Notes: generated by a model from the sequence alone, not told the origin. 64,000 nucleotides of DNA from an uncultured Trichococcus sp. (GCF_963667775.1 NZ_OY764015.1:1905001-1969000); one strand, 5' to 3'. Counted from the stretch's first letter, positions 46,877 to 56,500 are shown. A program made the numbers and translations.

Positions 46877-47740
46877 TTACGCTTTCACTTCATTAGCCAA
46901 GATGATTGCACCGGTGATGCCGGCATCGTCACCCAAGCCCGGCAGCACCAGGTAATCATCGACAGCCGGGACCGGCACATAGTCGGCAAGCAGCTTCGTA
47001 AATTTCCCTTTGATATTATCAAGCATACCAGGAACCTTCATGACGCCACCGCCCAATACAATGCGTTCCGGACGTAAGATGACCGTGTAAGCTTCCAAAG
47101 CTTGCGCGATGTAATAAGCGATGTAATCCCAGACCGCATCGGTAGGCGCAACATCTTTACCGGCTTTCCCCAGACGTCCGTCGATTGAAGGTCCGGCAGC
47201 CATCCCTTCCAGGCAGTTGCCGTGGTATGGGCAGAAACCTGCATAATGGTCATGCTCATGCGGACGCACCAGAATATGCCCCATTTCCGGATGTCCGATG
47301 CCTTCCAGTATTTTCCCGTCCACGATCGCACCGGCTCCAACACCCGTGCCGATTGTGATGTACATGATATTCTTCATTCCTTTGGCAGCACCCAACGCGG
47401 ATTCGCCCAAGGCAGCGCCATTCACGTCTGTCGTCCACCCCATCGGAATATCGTACCGAGCTTTCATGGCACCCAGGAAATCAAAATCTTTCCAGGCCAA
47501 CTTTGGTGTGGAGAGAATATGGCCATATGTTTCCGAGTCTTTGTTGACGTCGATCGGCCCAAAGGAACCGATTCCGATTGCAGCTAAATCAAAACGATCA
47601 AAGAAAGCAAACACCTGCTCCAGTGTTTCTTCCGGCGTAGTCGTCGGGAAAGCGACCCGCTCCAACAACTCATTTTTTTCATTTCCGACGGCGCACACAA
47701 ATTTTGTTCCGCCTGCTTCAATTCCACCTACTAGCATCAT
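46877..47740 (-). CDS. ROK family fructokinase (ScrK/GmuE-like)
   Basis: A 287-residue sugar kinase. The phosphate loop LVGGIEAGGTKFVCAVG is at the N-terminus, the catalytic aspartate in TTDVNGAALGES, the second phosphate motif in ITIGTGVGAGAIVDG, and the ROK zinc site in GFCPYHGNCLEGMAAGPSI with the preceding GHPEMGHI. It likely phosphorylates fructose and perhaps mannose. The start at 47740 has GGAGTG at about 7 bp; the frame extends 87 bp upstream without a site. Confidence 0.9.
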   Translation of the reverse strand: MMLVGGIEAGGTKFVCAVGNEKNELLERVAFPTTTPEETLEQVFAFFDRFDLAAIGIGSFGPIDVNKDSETYGHILSTPKLAWKDFDFLGAMKARYDIPMGWTTDVNGAALGESALGAAKGMKNIMYITIGTGVGAGAIVDGKILEGIGHPEMGHILVRPHEHDHYAGFCPYHGNCLEGMAAGPSIDGRLGKAGKDVAPTDAVWDYIAYYIAQALEAYTVILRPERIVLGGGVMKVPGMLDNIKGKFTKLLADYVPVPAVDDYLVLPGLGDDAGITGAIILANEVKA

Positions 47741-47930
47741 TTTATCACTCCAATTGGTTAGTTTTCGCGTGCGTTGCCACCACCGGATCCCACTCGATAC
47801 CTTGTCCGATTTTTCATGAAACAGCATACCCGCACCTCATCTTATTATACCGTTTTCAGTTGCCGGAATCATGTTTTTCAGGTATTTTCTGCTGAAATTC
47901 AGCACTTTTTTTGATGAACTTACAAACTTC

Positions 47931-47964
47931 GGTAAATATTTACTTAAATTATAAAATATTTTAC
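47931..47964. promoter_or_regulatory. Two AT-rich palindromes upstream of galM, candidate GanR operators
   Basis: GTAAATATTTAC (47932-47943) and ATAAAATATTTTAC (47951-47964), with centres about 21 bp apart. The second resembles the perfect AGTAAAATATTTTACT at 55398-55413 upstream of ganS. Confidence 0.5.
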
Positions 47965-47985
47965 CCTTTTTATTGCTTTGCAGAA

Positions 47986-47999
47986 TTCAAACGCTTACA
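47986..47999 (-). promoter_or_regulatory. Candidate cre site upstream of galM
   Basis: The minus strand reads TGTAAGCGTTTGAA, one mismatch from the cre consensus, just before the first possible galM start. Confidence 0.45.
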
Positions 48000-48089
48000 A
48001 TAGAGAGGAAACTTATGCAGACTTCCAAAGAAAAACATAGCGGATTGATTGATTCGCTCAAAATCAGCAACCATGAAAGGGGAAACAAA

Positions 48090-49139
48090 ATGAAAGTATC
48101 TGAAGCAATAATCGGGCAAGCCAACGGAAAGGATGTCGTAGCTTACACCTTGACGAATCCGAACGGCATCTCCCTTACAGCAATGACTTACGGCGCAACC
48201 ATCACGGAATTAAGGATGCCCGATAAAAACGGAAAGACGGAAAATGTGATTTTGGCGATGGATTCGCTGGATGATTATGTGACGCATCGCCCGTATTACG
48301 GAGCCACAATCGGCCGGGTCGCGGGACGGATCACCAAGGGATCCTTTGATTTGGACGGAACGACGCATCAGTTAGTCGTGAACGAAGGCGTCAATCAGCT
48401 CCACGGCGGCCCCGCTGGATTGGATACACATGTTTGGGATGCAGATACAGAGGTGTCCGCTGATGAAGCCAGCATCCATTTCACAACGACCGATGCAGAC
48501 GGCGCCAACGGCTATCCCGGAAACCTGTCGGTAACGGTCAGCTACACGCTTACTGCCGAGAACGAATGGAAAGTCACTTATCGGGCAACAACCGATCAAC
48601 CAACTTTGTTCAACCCGACCAACCATGTTTATTTCAACCTGAGCGGCGACATCAACAGACCGATCCTGCAGCATGACCTGCAACTGAACAGCGCTGTTTT
48701 TGCTGAATTGGGCGAAGGCAACCTCCCTACCGGAGCTTTGTTGCCGGCAGAAGGCACCCCTTTTGATTTCCGCAACGGGGGAAAACTTGCTGTTGCCGCT
48801 GAGCAGAGCCACCCACAGACTCAAAAAGTCGCCGGTTTCGATCATCCTTTCCTGCTGCAGCATGACACTGGAAAGCCTGATGCGATCCTGAGCGATGCAG
48901 AATCCGGTCGAAGCGTCAAAATGTACACGGATCAGGATTGTGTCGTGATTTTTATGCACAACGGCGCTATCGATAAGTACACAATTGCCGGCAGTCCGGT
49001 CATCCAGTACGCTGGCATCACCTTGGAGACGCAGGCTTTGCCTGACGCCATCAACCAAGAAGGCTTCGGCGACATCACGCTCCGACCGGATGAAGTCTAT
49101 TCGGCTGAAACGATCTACAAGTTCGAAGTGCAGGAGTGA
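48090..49139 (+). CDS. galM: Aldose 1-epimerase (galactose mutarotase)
   Basis: A 349-residue beta-sandwich enzyme that interconverts alpha and beta aldoses. The acid histidine is in NPTNHVYFNLSG, a conserved pair in VAGFDHPFLLQ and the base glutamate in GITLETQALPDAIN near the C-terminus. The chosen ATG at 48090 (GAAAGGGG at 8 bp) gives the usual length. An in-frame ATG at 48015 also has AGAGGA and would add 25 residues that look unlike the family. It is the only gene of its unit; palindromes upstream suggest membership of the galactan regulon. Confidence 0.92.
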   Translation: MKVSEAIIGQANGKDVVAYTLTNPNGISLTAMTYGATITELRMPDKNGKTENVILAMDSLDDYVTHRPYYGATIGRVAGRITKGSFDLDGTTHQLVVNEGVNQLHGGPAGLDTHVWDADTEVSADEASIHFTTTDADGANGYPGNLSVTVSYTLTAENEWKVTYRATTDQPTLFNPTNHVYFNLSGDINRPILQHDLQLNSAVFAELGEGNLPTGALLPAEGTPFDFRNGGKLAVAAEQSHPQTQKVAGFDHPFLLQHDTGKPDAILSDAESGRSVKMYTDQDCVVIFMHNGAIDKYTIAGSPVIQYAGITLETQALPDAINQEGFGDITLRPDEVYSAETIYKFEVQE

Positions 49140-49148
49140 TTGTTAAGA

Positions 49149-49525
49149 AAAGCTGAACGGGTTTGTTCAGCCCTGATTAAGGAAACACTGTGACCTAATC
49201 GGTCAAGTACTCTGATGTCACAGTGCGACATCAGAGGGCCTTACTACGAAATCAGTTGGATGGCCTGATGACAGGATCAAGCGATTGAAATCGCAAGAGT
49301 CATGACAATTTAGGAAATCTGTCCTTGCAACGTTCCCTACGGTCACCTTGTACTGGGGCTCTAAGGGATGAATCCCTAAGAGTCCCATGCAACTGAGCAT
49401 CGAAGAGCGCAATTGCTGAGAGACTTCCTGCGTCAGCAGGTTAGTCGAACAGTATGTCTTGGCTCGTAGAGACAAGAGGTTCCTTTATCACTTTTCCGAA
49501 GGGCTAACCCGTGAAGCTGGACATC
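49149..49525 (+). repeat. Structured inverted-repeat element, long copy B
   Basis: A non-coding element of about 370 bp, beginning 10 bp after the galM stop codon. Left end AGCTGAACGGGTTTG and right end ACCCGTGAAGCT (49507-49518) form imperfect terminal inverted repeats. Residues 49327-49518 match copy A (45553-45743). The extra interior of about 120 bp holds two perfect but mutually exclusive stems: 49187-49195 with 49217-49225, and 49210-49219 with 49227-49236. Hairpins at the AAGGGAT/ATCCCT and CCTGC/GCAGG positions are shared with copy A. Confidence 0.7.
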
Positions 49526-49530
49526 AGGTA

Positions 49531-49586
49531 AAAAAAGAAGGTGGACCGTAAATCATCCGGATGATTTACGGTCCACCTTCTTTTTC
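49531..49586. terminator. Bidirectional terminator between galM and ganA
   Basis: A perfect 22-bp palindromic stem (49537-49558 with 49559-49580) flanked by A6 and T5. Confidence 0.88.
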
Positions 49587-49681
49587 TCATGTGATAGCTG
49601 CATAAAACCCGGCGAGGGCCGGTCCGCCGGGAAATTTTAGCCTTTCGCATGCCCTATGCTGTATCCAGCGTCTTCTTAGTT

Positions 49682-49766
49682 CTAAACATCGGTAATGGAT
49701 TTTCGGTCTGTCAATGTTGTCTTCGGCTTCAGTTCCACAATCGAAACGCCCGCCAGAATCAACGCA
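49682..49766 (-). pseudogene. Remnant of an EamA transporter 3' end
   Basis: Read on the minus strand this gives ALILAGVSIVELKPKTT, then a diverged tail and a TAG. Bases 49721-49765 match 56660-56704, the end of the intact EamA gene, at 43 of 45 positions. No upstream part of the gene is present: the sequence changes over directly into the ganA 3' flank. It is a duplicated or recombined fragment, not a gene. Confidence 0.75.
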
Positions 49767-49783
49767 TCCCAGCCGCTTTCTGT

Positions 49784-51841
49784 TTATATAACCTTATGGA
49801 CGTATACTCTTACAGCATACTTTTCCAATCTGACTTGTCCGTCTTCTTTCCGCTGCGTAAGCATGTCTTCGAGTTCGAAGGGCAAAAGGATCGTCTGTTC
49901 TTCTTCCGTAAAGTTCATCACAAATACATATGCTTCCTCATCCGCAGTCCGTACTTGTACAGAAACGCCCTTCTCATGTTCAATCGCGAAAGGTGCCCCG
50001 ATTCCTGCTTCTTCGGTAATTTCCCTGTAGAGCATTTCATGAAACGCTTGTTCCGTGCGGGCGCCTATCACGTAGGTCCGGCCTTTTCCAAAGCTATATC
50101 TCGTCACAGCTGGCGTATCCTTATAAAAATCATCCTGATAGGTCGCAAGCACTTCGCCATCCGTTACCTTAAGCAAAGCAGCGTAATCTTTGACTTCAAA
50201 AGTCTGCCCGGCATAGGTTATCCGATTGCTATCGGATGGGTAAAAAGTATCTATTTCTCCTAATTTCACTCCGCAGATTTCCTGCATGATCTCCGGCCAG
50301 CCGCCTAAATAGGTCAGATCGTTTTCATCCACAATCCCCGTAATGTAGGTGGTCACCAGCGTTCCGCCTGCAGCCACGAAAGCTTTTAAACGCTCCTGCA
50401 TGGCTATCGGCAACATATAAAGCATCGGCGCAACCAGCACTTTATAGTTCGAAAAATCTTGTTTCTCGGTGATCACGTCCACAGGAATATCCTGTTCCCA
50501 AAAATAGCGGTAATGTTCTTGCGCCGTTTGCGGATAGCGCAGCGTTTCCTTGCTGAAGCCCTGAATTTCCTGCAAAGCCCAATGGTTGTTCCAATCATAA
50601 AGGACAGCCACTTCTGCCTCACGGAAGCTGCCGGCAACAGATTGGAGTCGTTCCAGCACGTTCCCTATCTCCGTTACATCCTGGAAGACACGATTGTTTG
50701 GATCACGGTCATGATCCACTACCGCACCATGCAATTTTTCTGATGAGCCGCGTGATTTTCGCCATTGGAAATACAGAATGCTGTCCGATCCGTGCGCAAG
50801 CATCTGCATGGATGACAGGAGGTGCATCCCCGGACGCTTCGTTTTGTTTACGCCATGCCAATTGACTCCGCTAGGGGTTGATTCCATCAAGAGGAAGGGT
50901 TGTTGTTTCAACGACCGATACAAATCATCGACAAACCCGACCCGCATCGCCAAATCCGCTGTCGTGACGCCTTCTTTATGCCAAGCCGGGTAGGCATCCC
51001 AGCTGATGACATCGACATGTTCAGCAAATTTGCTGTAATCCAATGCTTGGAATGGAATCAGCTCGTCGGTGTCCGCCATAAAATTGACCGTGATCGGCAC
51101 ATCAGGCGTCAATTCTCGCAAGGGACTCGCTTCATTTTCGTAGAAAGCGATCGTCTGGTCCGTGACAAAACGTCGCCAATCGAGAACCAAGCCGTGCATC
51201 TCATGCTCCCCTAAAGGCGAAGGCGATTCGATTTCATCCCACTCTTGGTAACGATGGCTCCAGAAGCTGGTCCACCAAGCTTGATTCAGTTTTTCCAGAT
51301 CATTTCCGTATTTCTCTTTCAACCAGCCGCGGAATGCAGTTTGGCATAGGTCGCAATGGCATTCCCCACCGTATTCATTTGAAACATGCCACATCAATAA
51401 AGCCGGATGTTGCCCATACCGCTCAGCCAATTTCCGGTTCATTTGGGCCGTCTTTTCGCGATAGATAGGTGCTGTGAAACAATGGTTATGCCTCCGCCCT
51501 TGAAGTTCCTGCTCGCGTTTGCTTGTGACCCGGCGGATTTCCGGATATTTTTTTGCCATCCAGCTTGGTTTTGCCCCACTTGGGGTGGCCAAAATGATGT
51601 TGCCGCCATTGTTATGGATTTTTTCAAAAAGATCATCCAGCCAACCAAAATCATACTCGCCTTCACGCGGTTCCAAAGCGCTCCATGCAAATATCCCTAA
51701 GGAAAATGTGTTTGTTTTGGAAAGACGCATAAATTCCAAATCTTCCGCCAGTATATCCGGTCGATCCAGCCATTGATCCGGATTGTAATCACCACCATGA
51801 AGAAATTGTTTCTTCTTGGTGACGTATTTTCTCATTGCCAT
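49784..51841 (-). CDS. ganA: GH42 beta-galactosidase
   Basis: A 685-residue cytoplasmic enzyme splitting galacto-oligosaccharides from galactan. The acid/base is E156 in WHVSNEYGGE and the nucleophile E320 in FLLMESTPSGVNW. Zinc cysteines C121, C161, C163 and C166 (GGECHCDLC) are present as in GH42 group A. The trimerisation domain and C-terminal beta domain follow from about residue 400. AAAGGAG precedes the ATG at 51841. It is the last gene of a gan operon; the ganB-type endo-galactanase is missing here. Confidence 0.94.
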   Translation of the reverse strand: MAMRKYVTKKKQFLHGGDYNPDQWLDRPDILAEDLEFMRLSKTNTFSLGIFAWSALEPREGEYDFGWLDDLFEKIHNNGGNIILATPSGAKPSWMAKKYPEIRRVTSKREQELQGRRHNHCFTAPIYREKTAQMNRKLAERYGQHPALLMWHVSNEYGGECHCDLCQTAFRGWLKEKYGNDLEKLNQAWWTSFWSHRYQEWDEIESPSPLGEHEMHGLVLDWRRFVTDQTIAFYENEASPLRELTPDVPITVNFMADTDELIPFQALDYSKFAEHVDVISWDAYPAWHKEGVTTADLAMRVGFVDDLYRSLKQQPFLLMESTPSGVNWHGVNKTKRPGMHLLSSMQMLAHGSDSILYFQWRKSRGSSEKLHGAVVDHDRDPNNRVFQDVTEIGNVLERLQSVAGSFREAEVAVLYDWNNHWALQEIQGFSKETLRYPQTAQEHYRYFWEQDIPVDVITEKQDFSNYKVLVAPMLYMLPIAMQERLKAFVAAGGTLVTTYITGIVDENDLTYLGGWPEIMQEICGVKLGEIDTFYPSDSNRITYAGQTFEVKDYAALLKVTDGEVLATYQDDFYKDTPAVTRYSFGKGRTYVIGARTEQAFHEMLYREITEEAGIGAPFAIEHEKGVSVQVRTADEEAYVFVMNFTEEEQTILLPFELEDMLTQRKEDGQVRLEKYAVRVYVHKVI

Positions 51842-51864
51842 AGTCGAAAACTCCTTTAATAAGA

Positions 51865-52713
51865 TTAACCTTTCGTACCGCCTGCGGTCAGACCGGATAC
51901 AAAGTTCTTTTGCAACAGTATGAAGATGATTGCTACAGGTAAGCTGATCAAAATGGCACCTGCCGCAAACGTTGTGTAACTGGCCCCCATCACGTCATTG
52001 ACTAAATTATAGAGTCCGATCGGCAACGTGTACGCCTCCGTCTTCCTTAATATCGTCGAGGAAATGACGAAATCCCCCAACGGTCCCGTAAATCCGTTCA
52101 TGGCCGCCACCGCGATCATCGGTTTGGACAGCGGCAGAATGATGTCGATAAATATTTTTGTATGGCTCGCGCCGTCAATACGCGCGCTTTCGTCCAGATC
52201 ATACGGAATCGTATCCATGTAGCCCTTCATCAGATAGGTATTCATGGGAATCTGTCCGCCGATGTACAACAGGATCAGCAGCACATGGCTGTTGACGAGT
52301 CCCAACAGTTGCGCCAACACGAATATCGCGACTAAGGCCGAAAATTGCGGAATCATCTGCAGCAACAGAAACAGCGTCAGCCCGTTTTTCCTTCCTTTGA
52401 AACGGAATCTCGAGAATGCGTAACCCGTCAGACTCACACTGATGACTGTTCCGATCATCGTGAAAAGACTGATCTTAAGGGAATTCAAATACCAGGTCCC
52501 ATAAGGCAAGCTTTTCTTGCCGGCGAAGAGTTCCCGATAATGGTCCAGTGTTGGATTTTCCGGAAACATACTTGTGCTGATCAGGCTGTTCCCAGGATTA
52601 AAACTGGCGCCCACCGTCCACAAAAGAGGGTAGGCAATGATCCCAACAAAGAATGCAATGATCAGGTAGGAAAAGAATAAGCGTGCATATCTGCGATTTT
52701 TTGTCGTCTTCAT
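51865..52713 (-). CDS. ganQ: Galacto-oligosaccharide ABC importer permease (GanQ-like)
   Basis: A 282-residue CUT1 permease of the MalG type with six helices. The EAA loop is DLDESARIDGASHTKIFIDIILP at about residues 177-199. It lies 2 bp after ganP and 23 bp before ganA. The length and order agree with Bacillus GanQ. No ATPase gene accompanies it. Confidence 0.9.
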   Translation of the reverse strand: MKTTKNRRYARLFFSYLIIAFFVGIIAYPLLWTVGASFNPGNSLISTSMFPENPTLDHYRELFAGKKSLPYGTWYLNSLKISLFTMIGTVISVSLTGYAFSRFRFKGRKNGLTLFLLLQMIPQFSALVAIFVLAQLLGLVNSHVLLILLYIGGQIPMNTYLMKGYMDTIPYDLDESARIDGASHTKIFIDIILPLSKPMIAVAAMNGFTGPLGDFVISSTILRKTEAYTLPIGLYNLVNDVMGASYTTFAAGAILISLPVAIIFILLQKNFVSGLTAGGTKG

Positions 52714-52715
52714 AC

Positions 52716-53975
52716 TTATCTCCTCTCTTGGTTAAACGAATTGGATTTTCTGAACTGCCACATGGCAATCGCGATGACAAAAACAGACAACAGGATCGTG
52801 AGCGCTGCAGCCAAAGCATATTGGCTGGACTGCATCGTTAATTTGTAGATCCAAGACACAAGAATGTCCGTCCCCCCCGCCGTAGAGCCGGGAGTTGCTG
52901 GTCCTCCGCCATTGAACAAATAGATGATATTGAAGTTATTAAAGTTGAAGGTGTACTGCGTAATCAACGTCGGTGCCATCGAAGTCAGTATCACAGGCAG
53001 CGTGATGTTCATGAATTTATCCCATGACGTCGCCCCATCAATGACTGCTGCTTCATAAAGATCCTCCGGAATCGACTGCAGAATGCCGGTCGTGACGATG
53101 AATATATAAGGAAAACCCAGCCAACCTTGAATAAGGATCAGAGCTACCCTTGTCCACAACGCATCGGTCATCCAAGGGATCGGACTGATACTGAAGAAAG
53201 CCAAGATATCGTTGTTGATTGCTCCGAAGCTATCATTGAACATGCCGGCAAACACCAAAATCGTCACAAACCCGGGCACTGCCCAGGGCAAAACGAACAT
53301 GGTCCGGATGAAGCGTTTCAACTTCAAATCCTTTTGATTCACCAATATAGCCAAAAATACTCCAATAGTGATCTGTAAAGTCGAAGCCAACAATGTCCAG
53401 ACAACGGTCCAACCCAAGACATCAAAGAAGGTGGAACGCCAAATATCGACAGTGAAAATATTCGCGAAGGTCTTGAATCCCACCCAATCAAATAAATGCG
53501 CCGGCGGACTGTGGTATAGGTCATAATTGGTGAAAGCCAACGCAAAACTGAACATGATCGGGAAGATGACCGCAAATATAAGCAACAGGATTGCCGGACC
53601 GCTGATGACATAGGGATATCCTTGCTCAACCAGATTGAGATAACTCTCTCTTAACGAGGTAACCGGCAGTTGAAGATCTCTTCTTTGGCCATTTTTGTAG
53701 GCATCCCGTATGTTCAACCCGTAAAGGGTCACTCCAAAGAAAAGGATGATGATTGCCAAAATGCCCTCAGCCAATAAAAATACCGAGTTATCGCGTGGGA
53801 TTTGTTCTCCTAATGTGACGATGCCCCATAAGCCAATATTCAAAAGATCTCCAAAAGCAAAGGCGAAGCTTACTGTCGCAATCAGATAGAGCAGGCCCTT
53901 AAGCCACTGTTTATTGTAAAACTGCCCCCCTCCCGGTAAGAGAGAGAGGACAGCTGCCGTTTTACTATGATTCAA
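52716..53975 (-). CDS. ganP: Galacto-oligosaccharide ABC importer permease (GanP-like)
   Basis: A 419-residue CUT1 permease of the MalF type. Compared with AraP it has an N-terminal extension of about 120 residues with two or three extra membrane segments (KGLLYLIATVSFAFAFG and onward), as in GanP and MalF. The EAA loop is DLYEAAVIDGATSWDKFMNITLP at about residues 313-335. It follows ganS by 36 bp. Confidence 0.9.
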   Translation of the reverse strand: MNHSKTAAVLSLLPGGGQFYNKQWLKGLLYLIATVSFAFAFGDLLNIGLWGIVTLGEQIPRDNSVFLLAEGILAIIILFFGVTLYGLNIRDAYKNGQRRDLQLPVTSLRESYLNLVEQGYPYVISGPAILLLIFAVIFPIMFSFALAFTNYDLYHSPPAHLFDWVGFKTFANIFTVDIWRSTFFDVLGWTVVWTLLASTLQITIGVFLAILVNQKDLKLKRFIRTMFVLPWAVPGFVTILVFAGMFNDSFGAINNDILAFFSISPIPWMTDALWTRVALILIQGWLGFPYIFIVTTGILQSIPEDLYEAAVIDGATSWDKFMNITLPVILTSMAPTLITQYTFNFNNFNIIYLFNGGGPATPGSTAGGTDILVSWIYKLTMQSSQYALAAALTILLSVFVIAIAMWQFRKSNSFNQERR

Positions 53976-54011
53976 TATTTCTCACCTCATTTTCTTTATG
54001 TGCCGGATTCC

Positions 54012-55304
54012 TTATTGTCCGCCATGGTTCGCTTCGATTTGATTTTCGATCGTTTCTACGGCCTGATCCAAAGCTTCCTTCGGTGTTGCTTTTCCGGTAG
54101 CGATGGTTTGTAGCGCCGCATCCGCAGGCGACCAGACTTCATTCATCTCAGGCACATTCGGTGTCAATTCCGAATGCAGACTTTGCTGTGCGACTGCTTG
54201 GGCTGCAGGATCATCCGCCAAGGCATCCCCTTCAGCCAGAGATTTCACAGCCGGTACTTCTTTGGTTGTTTCGTAACGGCGAAGCGAATTTTCTTCATTT
54301 GTGATAAATTCGATGAATAATTCTGCCAATTCCGAGTTTTTTGAATAGCTGCTCACGTTGTAACTTTTCACGCCAACGAAGGCACTCATAGGATTTCCGT
54401 TCGGCAATTCCGGCAAAGGCAAGACACCATAATCAATGCCGGCACTGGAAAATGGCTCCAGATTCCATGGCCCTGAAATCACAGCCGCCGCCTTCCCTTC
54501 ACTGAACAAGGAATCCAACACATTGATGGCTTGCTCTCCGATCATACCGGATGGGAATAGCCCTTCTTCATACCATTTCTGGATATAGGAAGCCGCTTCG
54601 ATCGCACCATCCGTATTCAAACCGATATCGGCTGTGTCATATTTCCCGTCTGCATCTTTAGCAAAAATATAGCCGTCATAGCCACCGATTACGCTTTGCG
54701 CATAATAAATCTGATCCCATAAAGCCAACAAACCGTATTGCCCATCCGCTGTCGCTGTTTTCGAAAGTTCATACCAATCTTCGATATTCGTAGGCACTTC
54801 CGATTCAGAAATAAGATCTTTGTTGTAATACAGAATGGTCGTTTCGACGACTTTCGGCAATCCATAAAGTTTTCCGTCCACCATCTGCGATTCCAAAGCT
54901 ACGGCCGTATACAGATCCTGAACATCTTCTTCCACTGTCATTTCCTTAAGCAAGCCTTCAACTACTGCAGTTCCGACTTGGTCCCCTGGTATCGTGAATA
55001 CATCTGGTCCCGTTCCGGCAGGTCCGTCCAAGCGCAGATCTTCCAGTTGACCCCCATATGCTTTTTCGGTCACTTCCACAGTAACACCATATTCACTTTC
55101 AAACTCGGCGATGGCCTCCTCAATACCCACTGATTTATCGATGTCTTCCCAAACGACCAAGGTTTGACCCTCAAAATTCCCATCTTGGCCAATAGCCGAA
55201 TCAACTGAATTGGCGGAATCAGAATTACTTTCGGCTGGACCGCACGCTGCCAAAGATAATAAAACTACACTGCTGAGTGATAAAAATAAGGCTTTCTTCT
55301 TCAT
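54012..55304 (-). CDS. ganS: Galacto-oligosaccharide-binding lipoprotein (GanS/CycB-like)
   Basis: A 430-residue MalE-type binding protein. The lipobox SLAAC puts the lipid on C21, followed by a Ser/Asn/Asp-rich linker. The mature fold begins QTLVVWEDIDKSVGIEEAI. Maltose/cyclodextrin/galactan SBP motifs (DGKLYGLPKVVETTILYYNKDL, AAVISGPWNLEPF) are present. It is the first gene of the operon. GGAGGAG precedes the ATG; candidate cre and operator sites lie upstream. Confidence 0.9.
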   Translation of the reverse strand: MKKKALFLSLSSVVLLSLAACGPAESNSDSANSVDSAIGQDGNFEGQTLVVWEDIDKSVGIEEAIAEFESEYGVTVEVTEKAYGGQLEDLRLDGPAGTGPDVFTIPGDQVGTAVVEGLLKEMTVEEDVQDLYTAVALESQMVDGKLYGLPKVVETTILYYNKDLISESEVPTNIEDWYELSKTATADGQYGLLALWDQIYYAQSVIGGYDGYIFAKDADGKYDTADIGLNTDGAIEAASYIQKWYEEGLFPSGMIGEQAINVLDSLFSEGKAAAVISGPWNLEPFSSAGIDYGVLPLPELPNGNPMSAFVGVKSYNVSSYSKNSELAELFIEFITNEENSLRRYETTKEVPAVKSLAEGDALADDPAAQAVAQQSLHSELTPNVPEMNEVWSPADAALQTIATGKATPKEALDQAVETIENQIEANHGGQ

Positions 55305-55327
55305 ATCCGAAACACTCCTCCATTAGA

Positions 55328-55341
55328 TGTAATCGCTTTAC
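55328..55341 (-). promoter_or_regulatory. Weak cre-like site in the ganS leader
   Basis: TGTAATCGCTTTAC read on the plus strand fits the first twelve positions of the cre consensus but not the final CA. It lies between a TATAAT-type -10 (55351-55346, minus strand) and the ganS start codon. Confidence 0.35.
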
Positions 55342-55397
55342 TAAAATTATAATACCAAACGAGTTAAAAAAAGTAAACAAACTTTCACTTATTATTT

Positions 55398-55413
55398 AGT
55401 AAAATATTTTACT
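55398..55413. promoter_or_regulatory. Candidate GanR (LacI-type) operator at ganS
   Basis: AGTAAAATATTTTACT, a perfect 16-bp palindrome between ganR and ganS. Similar palindromes lie upstream of galM and, degenerate, upstream of ganR. Confidence 0.6.
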
Positions 55414-55424
55414 TGTTTGTGCAA

Positions 55425-55470
55425 CAAAAAAAGCACTTCCTCCCATCTATTCAGATGTTCGAAAGTGATT
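55425..55470 (-). terminator. Terminator of the LacI-type regulator gene
   Basis: A CACTTTC/GGAAGTG stem with an inner CATCT-N4-AGATG hairpin, followed on the minus strand by T7. It ends the regulator mRNA before the ganS promoter. Confidence 0.7.
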
Positions 55471-55480
55471 TTCTGTAAGA

Positions 55481-56482
<1,002 letters not shown>

Positions 56483-56484
56483 TC

Positions 56485-56500
56485 AGTAAAAAATTTCACC
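56485..56500. promoter_or_regulatory. Degenerate palindrome upstream of the LacI gene
   Basis: AGTAAAAAATTTCACC resembles the ganS operator with several mismatches; possible autoregulatory site. Confidence 0.3.

Noticed and set aside
48015-48089. Upstream start of galM or a separate leader peptide
   Set aside because: ATG 48015 has a fair ribosome site, but the extra 25 residues do not resemble GalM N-termini and ATG 48090 has its own good site. Recorded as an alternative only.
49218-49475. Open frame antisense to repeat copy B, partly shared with one at 45286-45702 (both contain CSTNLLTQEVSQ)
   Set aside because: The similarity follows from the DNA repeat itself. The two frames have different boundaries, one runs into gmuR, and neither has a ribosome site.
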